Part shown: positions 57,416 to 64,000 of the stretch, in pieces
Numbering within the stretch: the stretch's first letter is position 1
Layout of the letters: each line of letters begins with the position of its first letter
From: Symploca sp. SIO3C6
Lineage (GTDB): Bacteria; Cyanobacteriota; Cyanobacteriia; Cyanobacteriales; Coleofasciculaceae
DNA: 64,000 nucleotides
Direction of reading: 5' to 3'
Assembly: GCA_010692425.1 (NCBI GenBank)
Contig: JAAHHJ010000015.1
Coordinates: 168,717-232,716 of the forward strand
The notes under the pieces: generated by a model
Databases searched by the model: none
What the model saw: the letters and a program-made list of their open reading frames with translations, nothing else
What the model was told of the DNA's origin: nothing
Made by a program: the position numbers and the translations under genes

Positions 57416-57922
57416 TTAATTTTTCTTGTTCACTGATGTCTTTTGATGTTTATACCATGGGGATACTTGTTGTTCTAAATCGATGCCTTCAAAAGTTGGA
57501 GGTAGCCAACACCGGACTACTAATAAAACTGCTAAAACTAATAAAAAAGAACAAGTTACTAATACCTGACTCCAAGGGGTTTCTAAAATTCCTTTGACAA
57601 TAATCTCTCTTAAAACCGAAACAATGGAGACTTCTACGGCAACGCCAATGGAAACTCGACGCTCTTGCAAGTAAATGATTAATAAACGAAATAACTCAAC
57701 TAGAATCAGCAAAAACAGAATATCAGCCGTAACTCTTGTGAAATCTAAAGGTGGTAGCAGAGAGACAAACATCTCCCGCAACTGAATTGCCATGAAGCTA
57801 AATAGACCTATACAGAGCGAGATAATAATCAAGTCTTGGATAAATTCCAAAATTTGAATCACGCTACTGCTATTTAACCATTTGTACCAGGGGATTGATG
57901 AATTATTAAAGGATTTATGCAT
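57416..57922 (-). CDS. PsiE-like (phosphate-starvation-inducible E) membrane protein
   Basis: The protein has 168 residues and four hydrophobic helices: IIISLCIGLFSFMAIQL, ADILFLLILVELFRLLIIYL, VSIVSVLREIIVKGIL and VLVTCSFLLVLAVLLVVRCW. The pairing of VELFRLLIIYLQERRVSIGV with LREIIVKG is typical of PsiE-family proteins, whose function is unknown beyond phosphate-starvation induction in E. coli. It converges with the EI24 gene (58 bases between stops). I see no clear Pho box upstream. The hydrophilic C-tail is lysine-rich. Confidence 0.82.
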   Translation of the reverse strand: MHKSFNNSSIPWYKWLNSSSVIQILEFIQDLIIISLCIGLFSFMAIQLREMFVSLLPPLDFTRVTADILFLLILVELFRLLIIYLQERRVSIGVAVEVSIVSVLREIIVKGILETPWSQVLVTCSFLLVLAVLLVVRCWLPPTFEGIDLEQQVSPWYKHQKTSVNKKN

Positions 57923-58207
57923 GATATTTAATTATTATTAAGTAGATTTAGTCCTTTGATTAGTATCTTTAAATACAACTATCAATAACTCCTAGTTAAG
58001 AACTTTAATTTTTTTAATGATTCTTCTTTTATATTTACGCACTACCCATGCATTTGTAAAATATATATAAACAATTTTGTTGATTAATTTTGCCTATATT
58101 GAGTTAATCGTTAAGATTACGCCTTGGGAGTATCTTGGCAATCCTGTGTGACATTTGCGTAATTCCTGGCTATGTTGTAAGAGTTAGGGAGAGACAAGAG
58201 AATCACG

Positions 58208-59503
58208 ATGAGTGATATCAGTTTTTGGAAACCTGTCTATCAACTCTTTAAACCCGATGAGCCTCTCATTAAAGAGGAATTAAGAGATTTCTACGTTAGA
58301 CGAGAGGATAGCCCAGTAGATAGTTTGGTGGATTTACTGGCGATGGAGGATTCGGCAGCAAAGTTTTTGCTAGCAGGGCACCGAGGCAGTGGTAAAACTA
58401 CGGAACTGAGGCGATTAGAGCAACGGTGTATGTCAGAATACACTGTAGTTTGGGTGGATACTGACACCTATCTCGATAAGTACAATATTGAATATGCTGA
58501 AGTGGTGGTATTGATTGGAATCACCATTGTTAAACAGTTGGGAGAATTGGGATGGAAGCTCCCCCGGAAACTAGAACAAGATTTGCTGGGAAGTCTTGCC
58601 AAGGTGACATACCAAGACAAAGTGACTGGAGGCGGGCAACTTCAACTGCCTAAACTATTTCAAGATTTGGGAGTATTACTGAAGGTTGGGTTTGATCGAG
58701 AAACTAAGAAAACGCGAGGGGTTCGCCCAGCCTTGAGTGAAATTATTGCTAAGGTAAATGCCATTATCGCAGCGGCAGAAGCTGATAAACCTAAGCTTTT
58801 AGTAATTGTGGATGGGTTAGATCGAAAGGATTACACGATTGCACTAGAAATGTTTTCTAGTTCTTTGCTCACCGATCTAAACTGTCATCTTGTCTATGTC
58901 ATTCCTATTTCTCTGCGCTATTCCCCAGCCTTTCGGCAACCGATGCAGAGCTTTGATAAATGTCTAGATTTAACTAATATTCCAGTTTTCAAATGTGATG
59001 CCAACGCTTGCCCAACGACTAAAACTGATCCAGTGGGACGACATATTCTTACTACTGTGATTGAGAAGCGATTGGGTAAGTTAGGGGATACTTATAAGAA
59101 CCTATTTCAGCCAGATGCCTTAGAGTTACTATGTCAAAACAGTGGAGGTGTAATGCGTGATTTAGTGCGGCTGGCAAGGACTGCCTGTGAGGTTGCTTTG
59201 CAGCAAAATGCTAATCAGGTGGATCTAACTATTGCTCAGGAAGCGATACAAGAGGAACATAGAACCTACTCAATTGAAGACTACCATTTTGAAGAACTCG
59301 ATAAGGTTCACCGCACAGGTAAATTGACAAGTAACTCCTTTGACTCTCCTAAAAACGGGAATGTTGTCATTTGTGATGAACTTCTGCACTATAAATTGAT
59401 ATTAGGGTATCAAGACCGGAAATATGGGCGTTGGTTCGATATCAATCCAATTTTGCTAGAGGATTTGGAACGCTGGCGAGCGACAAACCTGACAAGCCCT
59501 TAG
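58208..59503 (+). CDS. P-loop ATPase (AAA/STAND-like), partner of the NACHT gene
   Basis: The protein has 431 residues. It opens MSDISFWKPVYQLFKPDEPL and RDFYVRREDSPVDSL, then Walker A LLAGHRGSGKTTELRRLEQ (Lys63) and Walker B PKLLVIVDGLDRKDYTIAL. A winged-helix-like C-terminal half includes NSGGVMRDLVRLARTACEVA, as in Orc/Cdc6- or KAP-type regulators. It is cytosolic with no membrane helix. The ATG follows a purine-rich GGAGAGACAAGAGAATCACG, which supplies the ribosome site. A giant NACHT-TPR gene begins 316 bases downstream on the same strand after a nonamer repeat tract. The two may form a conflict or signalling module. Its precise substrate is unknown. Confidence 0.8.
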   Translation: MSDISFWKPVYQLFKPDEPLIKEELRDFYVRREDSPVDSLVDLLAMEDSAAKFLLAGHRGSGKTTELRRLEQRCMSEYTVVWVDTDTYLDKYNIEYAEVVVLIGITIVKQLGELGWKLPRKLEQDLLGSLAKVTYQDKVTGGGQLQLPKLFQDLGVLLKVGFDRETKKTRGVRPALSEIIAKVNAIIAAAEADKPKLLVIVDGLDRKDYTIALEMFSSSLLTDLNCHLVYVIPISLRYSPAFRQPMQSFDKCLDLTNIPVFKCDANACPTTKTDPVGRHILTTVIEKRLGKLGDTYKNLFQPDALELLCQNSGGVMRDLVRLARTACEVALQQNANQVDLTIAQEAIQEEHRTYSIEDYHFEELDKVHRTGKLTSNSFDSPKNGNVVICDELLHYKLILGYQDRKYGRWFDINPILLEDLERWRATNLTSP

Positions 59504-59507
59504 AGAC

Positions 59508-59600
59508 TTCCATCGGGGAGATAGGGAGATGGGGGGATGGGGAGATGGGGAGATGGGGAGATGGGGAGACGGGGAGATGGGGAGATGGGGAGATGAATTT
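59508..59600. repeat. GGGGAGATG nonamer tandem array
   Basis: About nine copies of a GGGGAGATG unit with small variations fill this spacer. The same nonamer occurs near 56,425-56,446 and 59,742-59,756. TTCTGCC heptamers (59,702-59,740) follow within the same 316-base spacer. These are STRR-type repeats; the array could vary in length between strains and lies between the two ATPase genes. Confidence 0.8.
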
Positions 59601-59819
59601 TCTACCTTCTGATTTGAAAGAGGGTGTAGGGTGTGGGGTGTAGGGTTTAGGGGAAATAACCCTCTTTAATGCTTGATGATGAAAAAATTTTTTCATCGAG
59701 ACTGCCTTCTGCCTCCTGCCTTCTGCCTTCTGCCTTTCCTGGGGAGATGGGGAGAAGATTCTTGAGGTCATATTTCCAAGTAAATTGGATAATTTATTTC
59801 TTGGAGTTTCCTGAAAGCT

Positions 59820-62800
59820 ATGAATACTGGCAATTTGAACGAACAACCATTGCTAAGTTCTGCTGATGACAAGGAATTGACTAAACTAGTCAATGCGGTG
59901 GCGCTGAGGGAAGATAGTCTGAGTCTGTTTGCAGTTGCCCCGGAAATTTCCCCAGAGCATCCGGTGGTTGAGCAGTTCAAAACTAAGCTGGAAGAATTAA
60001 CGGAATCGTTTCAGTTTTTGCTATTTCACTATAGCGATAATTCTCTGTTTAAGTTCTTAACTAAACTCGACAGTCAATCAGCACCAGATGCTGGGCGAAG
60101 GGTTATCCTTGCCTTTGGCTTGGAAAAATTGCCGCTTCCTCGATTGAAGCAGGCGATGGAGGATTTAAATCTGGGGCGGGAGGTAATTTTTGAGCGCAAT
60201 TTAGTACTAGTTTTCTGGCTAAATCGGAAGAGTTTTTTAGATGAATTCCGCAGGCGTGCGCCAGATTTTTGGGACTGGCGAGGTAAGGTTGCTACATTTG
60301 AGACTCGTCCACCGCTTCCTGACTTGTTATATCCTTACCTGGAGTGGCTTATTGCTGAAAACTCTTACCTCAGGATGAGTGGGGTGATGCAAGTCAACCG
60401 CCAGGTGGATATTTTCCTGGATCAGATTTATGTTTCGCTGAAGGCTCAATGGGAGGAGCAACGGAGCCAATCCTTTCGGGAGTTGGTAACTTCAGGGGAA
60501 GGACAAGTTAGCTCAAGTCGTGCTAACTGGAATAAACAGGGGGAGCCTGACGCCTTTGAGAGCGGGTTAAGGGATGAGTCAAGGCTCTTGGAGGTGAATG
60601 CAGAGCCTCTAAGTCGTCAGCGCGTGACTAAAATTGTGGATTTGGCGGAGGCGGTAGGCAAGTATGACTATAGTGTAATTTTAGGGGATCCAGGGGCAGG
60701 TAAAACCACGTTGCTGCGTTATCTGGCAAGGCATTTTGCGATCGCTAATCGGGATGGCAAGCCCACAGTGCTGGGGGGGATGGAGGAGGAGTTGGGGCAG
60801 CTACGATTGCCGATTTTATTTCGGATTGCCGACTATGCCGAAAGCCTCGCCACACAGCCTGATTTAACTCTGGTGGATTATCTCAAGCAATTTTATCGCC
60901 ACTGGCAAGACTATTTTGAGGCGTCGGATGGGGATAAAGTCGCCAATCTGCTTTTAGAAAAGATGGAGGCAGGAAACTGTATATTACTGCTGGATGGGTT
61001 GGATGAGGTATTCGATCAATCTAACCGGGTGCAGGTGGTGCAGCAAATTAATCAGTTAGTAGATGCCTACCGTAACAATAAGTTTGTGATTACTAGCCGG
61101 ATTGCCGGTTATCAGGAAGCCGCGCTTGGTAAATGGTTCCGAGAGTTTACTATTGTGCCGATGGAAAATACCCAAATCCAGCAGTTTCTAGAGCGCTGGT
61201 GTTTGGCAATTGAAGTGGCGCAACGCCCAGAAGCCGATTCTAGTCTGCATCAGCGCGATGCCGCAGAAGAAGCAGAGAGTATTTTAAAAACAATTGAAAC
61301 TAAGCCAGGAGTGAAACGCTTTGCCGCCAATCCGCTGTTATTGACGATTTTGGCGTTGATTCATCGCAACGGCACTCAACTGCCCCAAAGAAGGGTGGAA
61401 TTGTATGAACTAGCAACTAGGACTTTAATTGAAGATTGGCAGTTTGGACGTAACATTCCCTACCGGGCAAGGAAGCGACAACTAATGTTGGTGGAGGAAG
61501 ACGTAACAGCACTACTGGCTCCATTGGCTTTTCAGATGCATCAACAGAAGCAGTCTGGATTAGTAACAAAGAAAGAGGCAGAGCAGTGGTTAACCCCAAA
61601 AATGGCAGAGCTACAGGGGGTAGAGGAGTCTAAAGCCCTGGAGCTAGTCAAGGAATTTTTGCGGAAGGTGCGGGAGACAACAGGGTTATTTGTGGAGCGT
61701 AATCCAGATGTTTATGGGTTTATGCATCTGACGTTTGAGGAGTATTTTGCGGCTCGCGACATTGCTGATAACGAGATTGACGATATTTTGAGTATTATCA
61801 ATTCTTACCGTAATCAAGCGCGGTGGAATGAGCCAATTTTGCTGGCGTTAGGGTATTTTAGTCAAGATCAAAGACGGGTACATCGGTTACTGGAGAAATT
61901 GTTTAGCGATTTAGCTAACTATCAGCCCATAATCGCAGGCAAAGAAATTCAGCTCAAAAATTCTGTAGCGACTAATCCGGTAATGGTATGGTTTTCGCAG
62001 CCAGAGGGAGAGCTGCAAGAGTCAGACTCGGTATGGCAGGATTTGCTATTTGTGGGGCAGGTGTTGGCAGAGGTTAAAGTCATGCCAAACTTCTGTCGGC
62101 AGCAGGTAGAGAAACTGGTGCTAACCTATTTGGGCTTGGATAAGTATTACTCGGATGAGTCAACACAGCAATTGTTGAATCTGCTGCGGGGAATTGAGGC
62201 GTTTAACCATCAGGTGTTGGAGCGGTTAAAGCAGGCAGCAGAAGATGAGCAACTCTCAGAGGAGCAGCAGAATCGGGCGCAGGCGGCAATACTTTATGTC
62301 GTGTGTGGCGAGGTAGGAGAAACCTTAACCGATTACGTGACAGCGATTGTTCAACAGTTAACGCCATCCTTGTTTAACGAGATTGGCGGTTTGGTTGAAG
62401 AATTAGGGGCACAGATGACGCCTGCCTTAAAGCGCTCTCTGGAGGATACAAGCCTGGATACTTCTCAACGCCAAGCTTTAGAGTTGATAACTGGTTTATC
62501 TTACTTGCGAGCAGATAACTATGAGCGTGCGATCGCTAGTTTACAACCGCTAGTTGACAATACAGATTCCCATCTGGAGGGCTTTATCCTTTGGGCCCTT
62601 GCCATTGCCTATGAGGAAAAGGATGACTATCAACAGGGACTGCAATACTATCAAAAATGTTCTGAAAAGCTGCAAGTAAGTTCCGACTCTACCGGAATTC
62701 TGTTTTTGTGGCGTAATTGGGGCGTATGTTATCGTTCAAACAAGCAATATGAACAGTCTTTAGAGTGCTTCCAGCAGGCGTTAGTGATTTCTAGGCAATC

Positions 62801-64000
62801 GAACAACAGTAAAGTGGAAGCTAATATTCTTTGGAATATTGGCAGAAGTTATCAGGATTGGGAAAAGTATCAACAAGCGATCAACTATCACCAACAAAGC
62901 CTCCAACTATATCAGCAATTAGGTAAAGAAACTAATGTCGCTAACCAGTATTACTGGATAGGAGATTGCTATCGAAACTGGAGCAAATATGAGCAGGCAT
63001 TAGAGGCACAGCAGCAGGATTTAACTATTCGTCAACGCCTCGATGACCAACCCAATATTGCTGATGCCTACCGACAACTAGGACACATTTATAAAGATTG
63101 GGGAAAGTATCAACAAGCGATTGACTATTACCAACAAAGCCGCCAACTATATCAGCAATTAGGCAAAGAAACTCATGTCGCTAACCAGTGGTACTGGATA
63201 GGAAATTGCTATCGAAACTGGGGCAAATATGAGCAGGCATTAGAGGCACAGCAGCAGGTTTTAACTATTCGTCAACGCCTCGATGACCAACCCAGGATTG
63301 CCCTTGCCTACTTTCAACTGGGAGGAATTTATCAAGATTGGGGGAAGTATCAACAAGCGATCGACTATTACCAACAAAGTCGCCAACTATATCAGCAATT
63401 AGGCAAAGAAACTGATGTCGCTGACTTGTTGTACTGGATAGGAAATTGCTATCGAAACTGGAGCAAATATGAGCAGGCATTAGAAGCACAGCAGCAGGTT
63501 TTAACTATTCGTCAACGCCTTAATTATCAACCCAAGATTGCCCTTACCTACTATCACCTGGGACGCATCTATCAAGATTGGGGAAAGTATCAACAAGCGA
63601 TTGACTATTACCAACAAAGCCTCCAACTCTATCAGCAATTAGGTAAAGAAACTGATGTCGCTGACTTGTTGTACTGGATAGGAAATTGCTATCGAAACTG
63701 GGGCAAATATGAGCAGGCATTAGAAGCACAGCAGCAGGTTTTAACTATTCGTCAACGCCTTAATTATCAACCCAAGATTGCCCTTACCTACTATCACCTG
63801 GGACGCATCTATCAAGATTGGGGAAAGTATCAACAAGCGATTGACTATTACCAACAAAGCCTCCAACTCTATCAGCAATTAGGTAAAGAAACTGATGTCG
63901 CTGACTTGTTGTACTGGATAGGAAATTGCTATCGAAACTGGGGCAAATATGAGCAGGCATTAGAAGCACAGCAGCAGGTTTTAACTATTCGTCAACGCCT
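59820..64000 (+). CDS. NACHT ATPase with TPR array, 3' end outside window
   Basis: ATG 59820 (MNTGNLNEQPLLSSADDKEL) opens a frame without stop to the window edge, at least 1393 residues. The N-terminal domain (about 1-200) has REVIFERNLVLVFWLNRKSF and PDFWDWRGKVATFE, a form seen at the head of other bacterial STAND proteins. The NACHT domain has Walker A VILGDPGAGKTTLLRYL (Lys295), Walker B ILLLDGLDEVFDQ (Asp392) and FVITSRIAGYQEA. The winged-helix/arm region has GFMHLTFEEYFAARDIADNE. A linker leads to TPRs from about residue 880 to the end. NACHT proteins sense invader molecules or stress through their repeats and oligomerise. No effector domain with a known toxic fold is visible at the N-terminus. 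The Shine-Dalgarno sequence is weak. Confidence 0.88.
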   Translation, partial: MNTGNLNEQPLLSSADDKELTKLVNAVALREDSLSLFAVAPEISPEHPVVEQFKTKLEELTESFQFLLFHYSDNSLFKFLTKLDSQSAPDAGRRVILAFGLEKLPLPRLKQAMEDLNLGREVIFERNLVLVFWLNRKSFLDEFRRRAPDFWDWRGKVATFETRPPLPDLLYPYLEWLIAENSYLRMSGVMQVNRQVDIFLDQIYVSLKAQWEEQRSQSFRELVTSGEGQVSSSRANWNKQGEPDAFESGLRDESRLLEVNAEPLSRQRVTKIVDLAEAVGKYDYSVILGDPGAGKTTLLRYLARHFAIANRDGKPTVLGGMEEELGQLRLPILFRIADYAESLATQPDLTLVDYLKQFYRHWQDYFEASDGDKVANLLLEKMEAGNCILLLDGLDEVFDQSNRVQVVQQINQLVDAYRNNKFVITSRIAGYQEAALGKWFREFTIVPMENTQIQQFLERWCLAIEVAQRPEADSSLHQRDAAEEAESILKTIETKPGVKRFAANPLLLTILALIHRNGTQLPQRRVELYELATRTLIEDWQFGRNIPYRARKRQLMLVEEDVTALLAPLAFQMHQQKQSGLVTKKEAEQWLTPKMAELQGVEESKALELVKEFLRKVRETTGLFVERNPDVYGFMHLTFEEYFAARDIADNEIDDILSIINSYRNQARWNEPILLALGYFSQDQRRVHRLLEKLFSDLANYQPIIAGKEIQLKNSVATNPVMVWFSQPEGELQESDSVWQDLLFVGQVLAEVKVMPNFCRQQVEKLVLTYLGLDKYYSDESTQQLLNLLRGIEAFNHQVLERLKQAAEDEQLSEEQQNRAQAAILYVVCGEVGETLTDYVTAIVQQLTPSLFNEIGGLVEELGAQMTPALKRSLEDTSLDTSQRQALELITGLSYLRADNYERAIASLQPLVDNTDSHLEGFILWALAIAYEEKDDYQQGLQYYQKCSEKLQVSSDSTGILFLWRNWGVCYRSNKQYEQSLECFQQALVISRQSNNSKVEANILWNIGRSYQDWEKYQQAINYHQQSLQLYQQLGKETNVANQYYWIGDCYRNWSKYEQALEAQQQDLTIRQRLDDQPNIADAYRQLGHIYKDWGKYQQAIDYYQQSRQLYQQLGKETHVANQWYWIGNCYRNWGKYEQALEAQQQVLTIRQRLDDQPRIALAYFQLGGIYQDWGKYQQAIDYYQQSRQLYQQLGKETDVADLLYWIGNCYRNWSKYEQALEAQQQVLTIRQRLNYQPKIALTYYHLGRIYQDWGKYQQAIDYYQQSLQLYQQLGKETDVADLLYWIGNCYRNWGKYEQALEAQQQVLTIRQRLNYQPKIALTYYHLGRIYQDWGKYQQAIDYYQQSLQLYQQLGKETDVADLLYWIGNCYRNWGKYEQALEAQQQVLTIRQR
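62848..64000 (+). repeat. 240-bp tandem DNA repeats encoding paired TPRs
   Basis: The end of the NACHT gene is built of 80-codon units, each two TPRs (YQDWGKYQQAIDYYQQS and CYRNWGKYEQALEAQQQ). Four full units and part of a fifth are visible, starting near 62848, 63091, 63331, 63571 and 63811. The bases 63463-63760 and 63703-64000 are identical, whereas earlier units differ by scattered substitutions. The array continues past the window. Near-identical adjacent units show recent duplication or gene conversion. Confidence 0.95.

Noticed and set aside
59442..59846. 134-codon minus-strand frame across the nonamer array
   Set aside because: It is a translation of tandem repeats (SPSPHLPI units) and overlaps the ends of real plus-strand genes.
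63265..63969. Repeated 61-74-codon minus-strand frames in the NACHT gene
   Set aside because: They recur every 240 bases only because the DNA repeats do. They are shadows of the TPR array.

Overview
The window is cyanobacterial chromosomal DNA. At least 14 copies of the HIP1 octamer GCGATCGC occur, first near base 11,189 and last near 62,529, where about one would be expected by chance. Typical cyanobacterial families are present: a DUF760 protein, a paired TldD/PmbA, a PatA-like response regulator heading a chemotaxis-type operon, and ScpB. Low-complexity heptamer and nonamer repeats are scattered between genes. The hmp/pix-like operon suggests a motile, probably filamentous strain. I saw no rRNA, no complete tRNA, no CRISPR array and no intact transposase.

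Layout. Bases 1-18.9 kb are accessory. In order they hold the tail of a large protein with a possible immunity partner, a large LamG/crystallin-like protein with a frameshifted 3' end, a 1675-residue RTX calcium-binding protein, a minus-strand AAA-like ATPase with 14 WD40 repeats, and a minus-strand replication protein of the cyanobacterial plasmid CyRepA1 type. Next is a two-gene isocyanide cassette (isnA/isnB, also called pvcA/pvcB). A mostly conserved block on the minus strand follows (20.8-27.4 kb): trpD, ispF, DUF760, scpB, pmbA and tldD. A five-gene chemotaxis-type phosphorelay for type IV pilus motility or hormogonium polysaccharide lies on the plus strand (28.5-36.7 kb): PatA-like regulator, CheY, CheW, MCP and hybrid CheA.

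From 38 to 40.3 kb there is a compact unit of cupin, TauD-type dioxygenase and TSUP-type permease. A TpsB/FhaC-like outer-membrane transporter is on the opposite strand. A copper-type P1B ATPase follows, preceded by a duplicated stand-alone copy of its metal-binding domain. From 47 to 53.5 kb there is a sugar-nucleotide cluster: glucose-1-phosphate cytidylyltransferase, an SDR epimerase and three related C-methyltransferase-type proteins, two of them with lost zinc-ligand cysteines. It is interrupted by a dispersed-repeat copy and a decayed VanZ-like gene. Then come a PD-(D/E)XK-like protein with a truncated second copy separated by a 91-bp MITE, a DUF815 ATPase, an EI24 membrane protein and a PsiE-like protein.

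At the right edge a P-loop ATPase is followed by a very long NACHT ATPase with TPRs that runs off the window. Its TPR array is built of 240-bp tandem DNA units, the last two identical over all 298 comparable bases. This STAND-type pair is the best candidate for an undescribed conflict or immunity module. Other points of interest are the free-standing isocyanide genes beside a plasmid-type replication gene, the cupin/dioxygenase/permease unit, a 27-nt leader shared by two unrelated genes, and a roughly 107-bp inverted dispersed repeat flanking the 43-51.6 kb block.
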